Positions 17,210-26,110 of a DNA stretch of 64,000 nt are shown piece after piece. How positions within the stretch are numbered: the stretch's first letter is position 1; each line of letters begins with the position of its first letter. The stretch lies in the NCBI GenBank assembly GCA_020025635.1, contig JAHHRU010000001.1:1-64000 (forward strand), given 5' to 3'. The DNA is from Allofournierella sp. (GTDB lineage Bacteria; Bacillota; Clostridia; Oscillospirales; Ruminococcaceae). A program made the translations under genes and the position numbers. The notes under the pieces were generated by a model. The model worked only from the letters and a program-made list of their open reading frames with translations, had not been told where the DNA came from and did not search any database.

Positions 17210-19738
17210 ATGAAACTGCTTATTCTGGATGGAAACAGCATCGTGAACCGGGCGTTTTACGGCATCAAGCTGCTGACCACCAAGGATGGACAATACACCA
17301 ACGCCATTTACGGCTTTATGAACATCCTTTTAAACCTGCTCAAGGAAACCCAGCCCGACGAAGTTGCGGTTGCTTTTGACCTGAAAGCCCCCACCTTCCG
17401 CCACAAGATGTATTCCGGCTACAAGGCCACCCGCAAGGGCATGCCGGAGGAGCTGGCCCAGCAGATGCCGGTTCTGAAAGAGCTGCTGGCAGACCTGGGC
17501 TTTGTGATGGTGACAAAAGAAGGCTTTGAGGCCGACGATATCCTGGGCACCCTTTCGGCGGCCGCCGCCGCCCGGGGCGATGAATGCTTCATTGCCACCG
17601 GAGACCGGGACAGTTTGCAGCTGGTGAGCGAAAATGTCACCGTGCTGCTGGCTTCTTCCCGCATGGGCCGCAGCGAGACCCTGCGCATGGACCTTGCCGC
17701 CGTGACCGAAAAATACGGCGTGAGCCCCAAACAGCTGATCGAAGTGAAAAGCCTGATGGGCGATACCTCCGACAACATCCCCGGTGTGCTGGGCGTGGGC
17801 GAAAAGACCGCTTTGGGCCTTATCAGCCAGTTCGGCTCTCTGGACGGCGTTTATGAGCACCTGGACGATGCTTTCATCAAGCCCGGTGTGCGCAAAAAGC
17901 TCACCGAGCACCGGGAGGATGCGGTGCTTTCCCGCAAGCTTGCCGAAATCGACTGCGCCGCCCCGGTGGAAACCGCCCCCGGCACCTATCTGCGCAGTGA
18001 GGGCGCCCCCGCTGAGGCCGCCGCACTGCTGGCAAAGCTGGAAATGCACAGCCTGATCCACCGGCTGGGGCTGGACGATGCGGCGGTGCCCGCAGAGACC
18101 CCCGCCGCAAAGGCCCTTGTGCAGGCAGAGCCGGAGCCCCTGCCCCTTTTGGTGGAAGGGCCCCTTTATCTTGCCTGCCAGGATGGGGGCTGGTACGCCG
18201 TTCAGGGCGAGCACCTTTACCCGGTTGATGAAAGCCGCCTGCCCGGCCTTTTGGAGGGCGATGCGGAGCTTTTTGTGTTTGATTCAAAGCCCCTTTATCA
18301 CATTGCCCTGGAAAACGGCGGGGTGGGCAGGGCCATCCGCTTTGACGCAAAGCTGGCCGCTTACCTTTTGAACCCGGCCGCCTCGGGCTATGAGCCGGAG
18401 GCGCTGGCCGCTGAATACGGTGCCGCCGCCCGCTTTACCGTCGAGGGCTACCCTGCCGCCGGCCAGCTGGAAGCGCTTTGCACTCTGCTTTGCGCCAAGG
18501 TGGAGGAAGAGGGCATGACCCCGCTTCTGCGGGATATCGAACAGCCTCTGGTCCTGGTGCTTGCCGATATGGAGCGCACCGGCATGCTGGTGGACCGGGA
18601 GGGCCTTGTTTCCTTTGGCGAAGAGCTGAAAGAAAAGCTGGATGAGTGCCTTGAGCGGATCTACCAGGCGGTTGGCTATGAGTTCAATGTGAACAGCCCC
18701 AAGCAGCTGGGCTCTGCCCTGTTTGACGAGGACAAGCTGGCCCTGCCACACGGCAAAAAGACCAAGACCGGCTATTCCACCAGCGCAGAGGTGCTGGAAG
18801 GCCTGCGGGGCGAGCACCCGGTGATCGACGACATCCTTCAGTACCGCACCTACCAGAAGCTGAGCTCCACCTATGTGGAGGGCCTTCTCAAGGTGATTGG
18901 CGGGGACGGAAGGATGCACTCCACCTTCAACCAGACCGAAGCCCGCACAGGCCGGCTTTCTTCCAGTGAGCCCAACATGCAGAACATCCCCATCCGCACC
19001 CCGCTGGGCAGCCGCCTGCGTGCCTTCTTTATGGCCGCCCCCGGCTGCAAGCTGGTGGATGCCGATTACAGCCAGATCGAGCTGCGCATCCTTGCCCACA
19101 TCTCCCGGGATGCTGCCATGCAGGAGGCCTTCCTCACCGGGCAGGACATTCACCGCAGCACCGCCGCCCGCATCTACAACATGCCCCCGGAGATGATCAC
19201 CCCCCAGCTGCGCTCCAGCGCAAAGGCGGTGAACTTCGGCATCGTATACGGCATCGGCGCATTCAGCCTTTCCAAGGATATCGGGGTGAGCGTGAAGGAA
19301 GCGGATGCCTTTATCAAGAATTATCTGGCCAAATTCCCCGGCGTTGCCGCCTATATGGAGGACACCATCAAAACCGGCCGGGAAAACGGCTATGTGACCA
19401 CCCTCTTCGGCCGCCGCCGGGCCCTGCCGGAGCTTTCCAGCAAGAACTTCAACATCCGGGCGCTGGGCGAACGGATGGCCATGAACACCCCCATCCAGGG
19501 CACCGCCGCTGACGTGATCAAGCTTGCCATGGTCAAGGTTTGGAAGCGCCTGCGGGAAGAAGGGCTCAAGTCCCGCCTGATTTTGCAGGTGCACGACGAA
19601 CTGATTTTGGAAAGCCCGGAAAACGAGGTGGAGGCCGCCGGCCGCATCCTGCGGGAAGAGATGCAGAACGCAGTCGACTTTGCAGTTCCCCTCACTGCTG
19701 ATGTTGCCAGTGGCAGCACCTGGCTGGAGGCGCACTGA
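17210..19738 (+). CDS. polA: DNA polymerase I
   Basis: 842 residues. The N-terminal 5'-nuclease domain (1-290) starts with L-I-L-D-G-N-S and contains the E-A-D-D and T-G-D-R-D metal ligands. The polymerase domain (about 420-842) has motif A D-A-D-Y-S-Q-I-E-L-R, motif B R-S-S-A-K-A-V-N-F-G-I-V-Y-G and motif C Q-V-H-D-E-L. The middle 3'-5' exonuclease fold (about 300-420) lacks the D-x-E metal ligands, so proofreading is probably absent, as in several Gram-positive PolA proteins. AGGAGG precedes the ATG. The stop overlaps the rimI start (TGATG). Confidence 0.96.
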   Translation: MKLLILDGNSIVNRAFYGIKLLTTKDGQYTNAIYGFMNILLNLLKETQPDEVAVAFDLKAPTFRHKMYSGYKATRKGMPEELAQQMPVLKELLADLGFVMVTKEGFEADDILGTLSAAAAARGDECFIATGDRDSLQLVSENVTVLLASSRMGRSETLRMDLAAVTEKYGVSPKQLIEVKSLMGDTSDNIPGVLGVGEKTALGLISQFGSLDGVYEHLDDAFIKPGVRKKLTEHREDAVLSRKLAEIDCAAPVETAPGTYLRSEGAPAEAAALLAKLEMHSLIHRLGLDDAAVPAETPAAKALVQAEPEPLPLLVEGPLYLACQDGGWYAVQGEHLYPVDESRLPGLLEGDAELFVFDSKPLYHIALENGGVGRAIRFDAKLAAYLLNPAASGYEPEALAAEYGAAARFTVEGYPAAGQLEALCTLLCAKVEEEGMTPLLRDIEQPLVLVLADMERTGMLVDREGLVSFGEELKEKLDECLERIYQAVGYEFNVNSPKQLGSALFDEDKLALPHGKKTKTGYSTSAEVLEGLRGEHPVIDDILQYRTYQKLSSTYVEGLLKVIGGDGRMHSTFNQTEARTGRLSSSEPNMQNIPIRTPLGSRLRAFFMAAPGCKLVDADYSQIELRILAHISRDAAMQEAFLTGQDIHRSTAARIYNMPPEMITPQLRSSAKAVNFGIVYGIGAFSLSKDIGVSVKEADAFIKNYLAKFPGVAAYMEDTIKTGRENGYVTTLFGRRRALPELSSKNFNIRALGERMAMNTPIQGTAADVIKLAMVKVWKRLREEGLKSRLILQVHDELILESPENEVEAAGRILREEMQNAVDFAVPLTADVASGSTWLEAH

Positions 19739-20187
19739 TGGAGATCCATGTTCGGTCCATGACCCAAACAGACCTTGCACCCTGTGCCGCCATTGAAGCC
19801 ACCGCACTGGATGCCTGGAACCTTGCCCAGCTGACGGAAGAGCTGGAAAGCCAGCTTTCCGGCGGGGCGGCCCGGCTTTTTGCCGCCGAGGAAGGCGGCA
19901 GGGCGCTGGGGCTTGCGGTTTTTCAGCTGGCGGCCGGCGAAGCAAGCCTTTATGCCATCACGGTGGACCCCGGCCTTCGCCGCCGGGGCGTGGGGCGGGC
20001 GCTTTTGAGCGGCAGCCTTGAAGCCCTGCGGGCCGAGGGGGCCCAGAGCTGCTATCTGGAGGTTCGGGCCAAAAACCCGGCTGCCCGCCGGCTTTATGAA
20101 GCGCTGGGCTTTGAAACAGCCGGGCTTCGCCGGAATTTTTACCAGAACCCGCCGGATGACGCAGTCATCATGCGGCATGAATTTTAA
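19738..20187 (+). CDS. rimI: RimI-type ribosomal protein N-acetyltransferase
   Basis: 149 residues, GNAT fold. RimI acetylates the N-terminal alanine of ribosomal protein S18. The acetyl-CoA loop reads R-R-R-G-V-G-R-A-L-L (about 80-89), followed by L-E-V-R-A-K-N-P-A-A-R-R-L-Y and G-F, all characteristic of RimI. It starts one base into the polA stop and is followed 35 bases later by tsaD; rimI next to a t6A gene is a common bacterial arrangement. Confidence 0.88.
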   Translation: MEIHVRSMTQTDLAPCAAIEATALDAWNLAQLTEELESQLSGGAARLFAAEEGGRALGLAVFQLAAGEASLYAITVDPGLRRRGVGRALLSGSLEALRAEGAQSCYLEVRAKNPAARRLYEALGFETAGLRRNFYQNPPDDAVIMRHEF

Positions 20188-20222
20188 ACCTTTTATTCTT
20201 TCTTATAAGTGGTGATTTTGCA

Positions 20223-21239
20223 ATGTATATTCTTGGGATCGAATCCAGCTGCGACGAAACAGCCGCAGCCGTGGTAAAGGACGGCCATGAGCTTATCAGC
20301 AACGTGGTTTCCACCAGTGTGGCCGAGCAGGCGCTTTATGGAGGGGTCGTGCCCGAAATTGCCAGCCGCCGCCATGTGGAGTTCATCAGCGACACGGTAA
20401 AAAAAGCGCTGGATGACGCCGGAATGACCATCCGGGATGTGGACGGCGTGGCCGTGACCTTTGCCCCGGGCCTGATCGGCGCGGTGCTGGTGGGCCTTAA
20501 TTTTGCCAAGGCGCTGGCCTATGCGGCCGACAAGCCCCTCATCCCGGTGCATCACCTGCGGGGGCACATTGCGGCCCTGTATCTTTCCCACCCGGAGCTG
20601 AAGCCCCCGTTCCTGTGCCTGGTTGCCAGCGGCGGCCACAGCCACATCGTGCAGGTGCAGGACCACACCCATTACAAGGTGCTGGGCCGCACGGTGGATG
20701 ACGCCGCGGGCGAAGCCTTTGACAAGGTGGCCCGCACCCTGGGCCTTGGCTACCCCGGCGGCCCGGCCATCAGCAAGGCGGCCCGTGAAGGGGATGCCAA
20801 AGCATACCGGCTGCCGGTGCCCAAGGTGGAAGGCCGCTACAACGTGAGCTTTTCCGGCCTGAAAACCGCTGTGCTCAACGCTGTGAACCAGGCAGAGATG
20901 AAGGGCGAAGCCATTGACGTGAACAGCATGGCCGCCAGTTTTGAGCGGCGGATCGACGAGATCCTGGCCGAAAAGCTGCTGCTTGCCGCACAGGATACCG
21001 GTGCGGATAAGATCTGCATTGCCGGCGGTGTTGCCGCCAACAGCCTGCTGCGCTGTCTTTTGAATGAGGGCGCCCAAAAGCTGGGCGCAAAGCTTTACAT
21101 GCCGGAGCTGCGCTTCTGCGGCGACAATGGTGCCATGATCGCGGCCCAGGGCTATTATGAGCTGCTGGACCACAACATCGGCGGGCTGGACCTGAACGGT
21201 CTTGCCACCCTGCCCATTGATTATAACGGGCAGATTTAA
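20223..21239 (+). CDS. tsaD: TsaD, tRNA N6-threonylcarbamoyladenosine transferase
   Basis: 338 residues. It is the catalytic subunit that moves the threonylcarbamoyl group to A37. The N-terminal G-I-E-S-S-C-D-E-T-A, the metal-binding H-H-L-R-G-H, A-S-G-G-H-S and the C-terminal C-I-A-G-G-V-A-A-N-S and F-C-G-D-N are complete. Its partners tsaE and tsaB are 13 kb upstream on the same strand; tsaC is not in this window. The weak site before the ATG (GGTGATTTTGC) suggests modest expression. Confidence 0.96.
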   Translation: MYILGIESSCDETAAAVVKDGHELISNVVSTSVAEQALYGGVVPEIASRRHVEFISDTVKKALDDAGMTIRDVDGVAVTFAPGLIGAVLVGLNFAKALAYAADKPLIPVHHLRGHIAALYLSHPELKPPFLCLVASGGHSHIVQVQDHTHYKVLGRTVDDAAGEAFDKVARTLGLGYPGGPAISKAAREGDAKAYRLPVPKVEGRYNVSFSGLKTAVLNAVNQAEMKGEAIDVNSMAASFERRIDEILAEKLLLAAQDTGADKICIAGGVAANSLLRCLLNEGAQKLGAKLYMPELRFCGDNGAMIAAQGYYELLDHNIGGLDLNGLATLPIDYNGQI

Positions 21240-21253
21240 ACCACCGCATACAG

Positions 21254-21302
21254 AAAAAAGGCTTGCCTTCCCCGCTTTTTTTGGGGGAAGGCAAGCCTTT
21301 TT
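21254..21302. terminator. Bidirectional terminator after tsaD and icd
   Basis: Long stem: A6 plus GGCTTGCCTTCCCC pairs with GGGGAAGGCAAGCC plus T5, loop of about eight bases. Confidence 0.88.
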
Positions 21303-21352
21303 CAATTTCAAGATGAAGCTGTCTGCCGGATGGGCGGTTAAAGCAAGTTTTT

Positions 21353-22567
21353 TTATGCGCCCAGGCGCTGTTCCAGATTTTTGCGGATGGCCGCAATGAA
21401 CTCGGCGGTGTTCACCCGGGTGGGGGTGATGCCCTCCACGATGCCGCACAGATCACCGGTCATCACGCCGCTTTCCAGCACGTCGATGCAGGCCTTTTCC
21501 AGCTGATGGGCAAACTGGGTGAGGGCCGGGATGCCGTCCAGCTCGCCCCGCTTTGCCAGAGCGCCGGTCCAGGCATAGATGGTTGCAATGGGGTTGGTGC
21601 TGGGCATTTCGCCCTTTTTGTACAGCTCATAATGATCGGGCACGGTGCCGTGGGCGGCCTCATATTCATAGCAGCCGTCCGGGCTTACCAGAACGCTGGT
21701 CATCATGGCAAGGCTGCCGTAGGCGGTGGAAAGCAGATCGCTCATCACATCGCCGTCATAGTTCTTGCAGGCCCAGATGAAACCGCCCTCGCTGAGCAGC
21801 ACCTTGGCCACTGCGGCATCAATGAGGTTGTAATAATAGTGAAGGCCGGCCTTTTCAAACGGGGCCCGGTACTCTTCCTCATACAGCCGGGCAAACACAT
21901 CCCGGAACTGGCCGTCGTAGGTTTTGCTCACGGTATCCTTGCAGGCGAACCACAGGTCCTGCCCGGTGGAAAGGGCAAACGCAAAGCAGCTGCGGGCAAA
22001 GCTTTCAATGCTGCTGTCTTTGTTGAAGGAGCCCTGCAAGACGCCGGGGCCCTCAAAATCATAAATGGTCTGGCGGGTCTGGGTGCCGTCCTCTGCGGTA
22101 AACACCAGCTCGGCCCTGCCCCTGCCCTTTACCCGCAGCTCGCTTGCCTTGTACACATCGCCATAGGCATGGCGGGCAATGGTGATGGGCTTTTTCCAGT
22201 TTTTCACCAAAGGCTTGATGCTGCTGATCAGGATGGGGGCACGGAACACGGTGCCGTCCAGCACCGCACGGATGGTGCCGTTGGGGCTTTTCCACATCTC
22301 ATGTAGGTGATATTCCTGCATGCGCTGGGCATTGGGGGTAATGGTGGCGCATTTTACCGACACGCCATACTTTTTGTTGGCGTTGGCCGCATCCCAGGTC
22401 ACCTGGTCAGCGGTGGCGTCCCGGTTCGGCAGGCCTAGATCGTAATACTCGGTCTTGAGCTCAACAAAGGGCAGAAGCAGTTCGTCCTTGATCATGGTCC
22501 AGAGCACACGGGTCATTTCATCGCCGTCCATCTCAACCAGCGGGGTAGTCATTTTAATTCTTTCCAT
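21353..22567 (-). CDS. icd: NADP-dependent isocitrate dehydrogenase
   Basis: 404 residues, of the eukaryote-like homodimeric IDH type rather than the 415-residue E. coli type. It converts isocitrate to 2-oxoglutarate. Visible family blocks are M-D-G-D-E-M-T-R near the N-terminus, C-A-T-I-T-P followed by W-K-S-P-N-G-T-I-R (substrate phosphate/hydroxyl loop), and the C-terminal E-A-A-H-G-T-V cofactor loop. The ATG at 22567 follows GAGAGGG. It lies 16 bases after the CDF gene, so the two are probably cotranscribed. It may supply 2-oxoglutarate for glutamate in an incomplete TCA route. Confidence 0.93.
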   Translation of the reverse strand: MERIKMTTPLVEMDGDEMTRVLWTMIKDELLLPFVELKTEYYDLGLPNRDATADQVTWDAANANKKYGVSVKCATITPNAQRMQEYHLHEMWKSPNGTIRAVLDGTVFRAPILISSIKPLVKNWKKPITIARHAYGDVYKASELRVKGRGRAELVFTAEDGTQTRQTIYDFEGPGVLQGSFNKDSSIESFARSCFAFALSTGQDLWFACKDTVSKTYDGQFRDVFARLYEEEYRAPFEKAGLHYYYNLIDAAVAKVLLSEGGFIWACKNYDGDVMSDLLSTAYGSLAMMTSVLVSPDGCYEYEAAHGTVPDHYELYKKGEMPSTNPIATIYAWTGALAKRGELDGIPALTQFAHQLEKACIDVLESGVMTGDLCGIVEGITPTRVNTAEFIAAIRKNLEQRLGA

Positions 22568-22583
22568 CTTTATTCCCTCTCTT

Positions 22584-23765
22584 TCAACGGGGAAGGGCGG
22601 CATAGCCGTTCTCCACCGTGATTACACAGAAAATGCGGGGGTCCCGCTCTTTGGCCATTCGCTGAATGGTCTCGATCAGCTCCTCATCGGTCATGGCAAG
22701 ATCCATCGGCACCACACAGTCAAAGATCAGGTTGGTATGGGTGGGGCCGGTTACCATGCGCAGATCATGGATGGTGAGCGCCGGGTGAATGTTCTTTACC
22801 TGCTGGGAAAGCCAGCTGCGCAGCTCTTCCAGCTCGGCATCGCCGGTGACCAGCGGGTCAAAATGCAAAACCACATGCAGGCCGTCCTGTTCCAAAAAGT
22901 CCCGTTCGATGTTGTCGATGATATCGTGGCTTTCGATCACGTTCCCTTCGGCCGACATCTCCACATGGGCGCTGGCAAACTGCCGGCCGGGGCCGTAGTC
23001 GTGCACCATCAGGTCATGGGTGCCCAGCACCCCGGGATAGCTCATGATCTTTTTCTGAACATATTCCACCAGGCCGGGGTCCGGCGCAAGGCCCAGCAGC
23101 GGGTCCATGGTTTCCTTTACAAGGCCCACACCGCTGTACAGGATAAAGGCGGCCACACCAAGGCCCATCCAGCCGTCCAGCTCACAGCCGGTGAAACGGC
23201 TGATCAGGGCTGCCGCAAGCACCACCCCGGTGGAGATCACATCGTTGCGGCTGTCGGCCGCGGCGGCAAGCAGCGAGCCGGAATCGATCCTCCTGCCGAT
23301 TTTTTTATCAAAGGCGGCCAGCCAGAATTTCACCCCGATGGACACGGCCAGCACCCCGATGGCCACCCAGCTGAAGGCCACCGGCTCCGGATGCAGGATC
23401 TTCAGAAAGCTTTCCTTGCCAAGCTCCAGCCCGATCACCAGCACCATCACCGCAACCGCAAGGCCGGAAAGATACTCGAACCGGGCATGGCCGTAGGGGT
23501 GCTCCCGGTCTGCCGGGCGGCTGGCCAGCTTGAAGCCCACAAGGCTCACCACACTGGATGCCGCATCCGACAGGTTGTTCACCGCATCCGCCGCAATGGA
23601 AATGCTGCCGGAAAGGGTGCCGGCCAGGAATTTGCCAAAGCCCAGGGCCAGGTTGCAAACGATGCCCACAATGCCTGCCAGCTTTCCGTAGGCGGCGCGC
23701 ACAGCGGGATTTCGGACCTCGGTCCTGTTTTTTATAAAACGTCTGATCAGTGCTTCGGTCAACAA
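22584..23765 (-). CDS. Cation diffusion facilitator (CDF) metal exporter
   Basis: About 393 residues, six helices plus a C-terminal domain. CDF proteins export Zn2+, Fe2+ or Mn2+ against protons. The metal site motif D-A-V-N-N-L-S-D (helix 2) and the S-R-N-D motif (helix 5) are present. The extra C-terminal length is like the MMT1/FieF-type subgroup with two cytoplasmic domains. An ATG at 23831 is upstream of the -10 element and so excluded. The TTG at 23765 has AAGGAG nine bases ahead. It is upstream of icd in one unit. The metal cannot be decided from the motif. Confidence 0.85.
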   Translation of the reverse strand: MLTEALIRRFIKNRTEVRNPAVRAAYGKLAGIVGIVCNLALGFGKFLAGTLSGSISIAADAVNNLSDAASSVVSLVGFKLASRPADREHPYGHARFEYLSGLAVAVMVLVIGLELGKESFLKILHPEPVAFSWVAIGVLAVSIGVKFWLAAFDKKIGRRIDSGSLLAAAADSRNDVISTGVVLAAALISRFTGCELDGWMGLGVAAFILYSGVGLVKETMDPLLGLAPDPGLVEYVQKKIMSYPGVLGTHDLMVHDYGPGRQFASAHVEMSAEGNVIESHDIIDNIERDFLEQDGLHVVLHFDPLVTGDAELEELRSWLSQQVKNIHPALTIHDLRMVTGPTHTNLIFDCVVPMDLAMTDEELIETIQRMAKERDPRIFCVITVENGYAALPR

Positions 23766-23816
23766 AATCCCCTTCTCCTTGTTTTCTGATAATGGTCCAA
23801 ACAAATTCTTTTTGCT

Positions 23817-23825
23817 ATTATAGCA
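23817..23825 (-). promoter_or_regulatory. Extended -10 promoter of the CDF-icd unit
   Basis: Minus-strand TGCTATAAT spans 23825-23817. It lies inside the longest open frame, so it rules out the far-upstream ATG of the CDF gene. Confidence 0.6.
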
Positions 23826-23965
23826 CATCACTGCTCACAAAAAAAGGCCGGGGCCTGCCGCAGCGGGATTTTTCTCTCACAGCTCGTTCACAAAATTTGT
23901 AACCTTTTTGCAATTTATTTATAACCTACTCACGATTTGTTCATAATTGAGGAGTATTATAAAAG

Positions 23966-24132
23966 CGTAGTCAGAAGGAAAGCCAACTGAGGCTTCCCAA
24001 AAAAGCTGACCTACCAGCAGACACCGCATATCGGCATCTGCGCTGATCACTGGGAGCCGCCCATGCCAGACACCTCTGCCAGGTGCCTGGGCGGCCCAGA
24101 CAACAAGCTCCTTTCCCTTTTGGGAAGTTTTT
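23966..24132 (+). ncRNA. Candidate structured small RNA with its own promoter and terminator
   Basis: No gene fits the 510-base gap between the CDF and MATE genes. An AT-rich block (23880-23964) with TATTAT/TATAAA at 23955-23963 looks like a plus-strand promoter. Downstream come three consecutive hairpins: (1) GTAGTCAG 23967-23974 with CTGACCTAC 24006-24014, enclosing GGAAAGCC/GGCTTCC; (2) 24015-24045 CAGC...GCTG; (3) GCCGCCCA 24056-24063 with TGGGCGGC 24088-24095. A terminator-like hairpin (TTCCC 24113-24117 / GGGAA 24122-24126) and T5 follow. No known class (6S, SRP, RNase P, tmRNA) is recognised; an Rfam search would decide. Confidence 0.5.
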
Positions 24133-24174
24133 CATACATATTCCCCTTTTCTCCTTTTCATCGTGTTTTGCTGT

Positions 24175-24221
24175 GACGAACCGGCTGTCTTCCTGCCATG
24201 CAGGAGGGCGGCCGGTTCGTC
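24175..24221. repeat. Long imperfect hairpin of unknown role
   Basis: Perfect 11-bp arms GACGAACCGGC (24175-24185) and GCCGGTTCGTC (24211-24221) enclose a second perfect inverted repeat TCCTGC/GCAGGA (24191-24196 / 24200-24205). There is no T-tract, so it is not a standard terminator. It may be a second domain of the neighbouring RNA or a dispersed palindromic element. Confidence 0.6.
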
Positions 24222-24232
24222 TTTCCGCATTC

Positions 24233-24276
24233 AAAAAAGCCGGGCCTTTCATTTTGCAGAAAGGCTCGGCTTTTTC
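24233..24276 (-). terminator. Terminator after the MATE gene
   Basis: A6 GCCGGGCCTTTC pairs with GAAAGGCTCGGC T5 (one mismatch), directly beyond the MATE stop codon. It would also work on the plus strand. Confidence 0.8.
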
Positions 24277-24278
24277 TT

Positions 24279-25688
24279 TTAGATTTTGATATTCAGCCAT
24301 TTGTTGCTTTTGAAGCGGGTAAAGGTCAGGATCATCCGCATGAACTGATCCATCGTAAGGCCGATCCACGCACCCAAAAGGCCCATATTCAAAGGATAGA
24401 CAAACAGCCAGCCGGAGAACGGGCGGATAAACGCAACGCTGACCAGCGAAACCAGCGCCACAAAGCGGGTGTCGCCGCCGCCTTTCAAGCAGCCGCCGAA
24501 AATCACCTGCGGCACCTGAAGCAGTACGATAATCACAATAAAGAACATCAGCATGGGGGCATACGCCAGCACCTCTTCTTCGGTTGTGAACAGGCCGAAG
24601 AGCGGCTTTCCCGCCACCAAAAAAATCACGGACAGCCCAACGGAGCAGACAAGCCCCACCCGCTGGCAGAAGCCGCCGTAAATTTTGGCCAGATCCTGCC
24701 GGCCGGCACCCAGGCTTTGCCCCACCAGCGTAATGGCCGCCACCGACAGGCCATCCCCCAAGGCAAAGGAGATGGTGAGGATGTTCATGCCGATCTGGTG
24801 GGCCGCAAAGGCATTGGTGCCCAGATGGGCCACCACCATCACATACAGCAAAAAGCCGATGCGCAGAAACAGCTGATCGGCCAGGGTGGAGGAGCCGATA
24901 TCCACCAGTGAGCGCAGGGTCTTGCTGTCAAACCGCCAGGCACGGCCGCCCCGCCACAGGAACAGAGTGCCCTCCATTGAGCTTACCGAACGCAGTGCCA
25001 TGAGCATTGCAACGAATGTGCCGATGACCGTGGCCACCGCCGCGCCCTTTACGCCCAGTGCCGGGAAGCCCAGATTGCCGCCGATGAGCAGATAGTTGAA
25101 CACCACGTTCACGATATTGGCCACCAGATTGGTGCGCATGGCAATGCGGGTATTGCCGGCGCCGCGCTGGGCGGCATTGATGATGATGTTGATGGCCTGG
25201 AACAGCTGGCCGCCCACGATCACACGGAAATAGTCCACCGCCGGCTGGTGGGTATCGGCGCTGGTGCCCACAAACTGAAGCATGGGGTCGGCATACTTGA
25301 GGGCTGCCGCTGTGATGACCAGATTTAAGATCAGCGTGATCATCAGGGACTGGGTAAGTACCCGGTTTGCCCCATCCCGGTCCCCTTCGCCGATCCGGCG
25401 TGCCACCAGCGCGCTTACCGCAACGCTCATGGACATGAAAATGGCAAGGCATATGAATTTGGGCTGGGTGCTCAGGCCAACCGCCGCAATAGCCCCCGGG
25501 CCCAGGGTGGACACCATGATGGTATCCACAATGTTCACCAGCGCCACCATGAAGGATTCCAGCATGGAGGGCCAGGCCACCTGGAAGGTCTTTTGCAGGA
25601 TCTCCCAGTCGGAAGGGAGTTCCCCCTGCGGGTCAAGGTTTTTCAGGATGGATCGGGCATTGAACAGCCCGGGAAGTGCGTGGCTCAC
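24279..25688 (-). CDS. MATE family efflux transporter
   Basis: 469 residues, twelve helices in two pseudo-repeats. MATE proteins expel cationic drugs or metabolites with Na+ or H+. The N-half W-P-S-M-L-E-S-F and V-N-I-V-D-T-I-M-V, and the central G-A-G-N-T-R, match the family (NorM/DinF-like subgroup). GTG at 25688 follows GGAGG by eight bases. An extended -10 (TGCTATAAT, minus strand, 25746-25754) lies 60 bases upstream. The substrate is unknown. Confidence 0.9.
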   Translation of the reverse strand: MSHALPGLFNARSILKNLDPQGELPSDWEILQKTFQVAWPSMLESFMVALVNIVDTIMVSTLGPGAIAAVGLSTQPKFICLAIFMSMSVAVSALVARRIGEGDRDGANRVLTQSLMITLILNLVITAAALKYADPMLQFVGTSADTHQPAVDYFRVIVGGQLFQAINIIINAAQRGAGNTRIAMRTNLVANIVNVVFNYLLIGGNLGFPALGVKGAAVATVIGTFVAMLMALRSVSSMEGTLFLWRGGRAWRFDSKTLRSLVDIGSSTLADQLFLRIGFLLYVMVVAHLGTNAFAAHQIGMNILTISFALGDGLSVAAITLVGQSLGAGRQDLAKIYGGFCQRVGLVCSVGLSVIFLVAGKPLFGLFTTEEEVLAYAPMLMFFIVIIVLLQVPQVIFGGCLKGGGDTRFVALVSLVSVAFIRPFSGWLFVYPLNMGLLGAWIGLTMDQFMRMILTFTRFKSNKWLNIKI

Positions 25689-25830
25689 GGTGCATTCCTC
25701 CTCTGCGGGTTATTTTGAGCGTTTTTTCGATGATCTTTGTACTCTATTATAGCATATCCAAAAAAAGACACCAGCCCCGGCCGGGAAATTTGCTTTGGGC
25801 CGGCCCTCCCCTTTTGTTTTTCTCAAAAGC

Positions 25831-25839
25831 TGTTATAAT
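25831..25839 (+). promoter_or_regulatory. Extended -10 promoter of the DUF896-queH pair
   Basis: TGTTATAAT at 25831-25839, with only a weak -35 (CTTTTG, 25811-25816). The DUF896 start is 38 bases downstream. Confidence 0.6.
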
Positions 25840-25877
25840 AAGAACGAGTCTATTTTGATGAAACGAGGTTACCCATC

Positions 25878-26090
25878 ATGGAACAGAAAAAGCTTGACCG
25901 CATCAACGAGCTGGCCCGCAAGAGCCGCACCCCGGAAGGTCTGACCGAAGCCGAAAAAGCCGAGCAGGCCCAGCTGCGCCAGGAATACATCGATTCTTTC
26001 AAGAAAAGCCTTCGGGCCCAGCTGGACAACACCGACCTGGTCCATCCGGACGGAAGCGTTGTGCCGCTGGCCCGCAAGCCCCGGTCCTGA
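25878..26090 (+). CDS. DUF896 family small protein (YnzC-like)
   Basis: 70 residues. The sequence M-E-Q-K-K-L-D-R-I-N-E-L-A-R-K-S-R and Q-L-R-Q-E-Y-I-D-S-F-K-K-S-L is typical of DUF896, a two-helix protein family found across Firmicutes; B. subtilis YnzC is a member without a firmly assigned role. The gene has its own promoter and is followed 20 bases later by queH, probably in one transcript. Confidence 0.9.
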   Translation: MEQKKLDRINELARKSRTPEGLTEAEKAEQAQLRQEYIDSFKKSLRAQLDNTDLVHPDGSVVPLARKPRS

Positions 26091-26110
26091 CGGAAGGAGC
26101 GCTTTTATTC

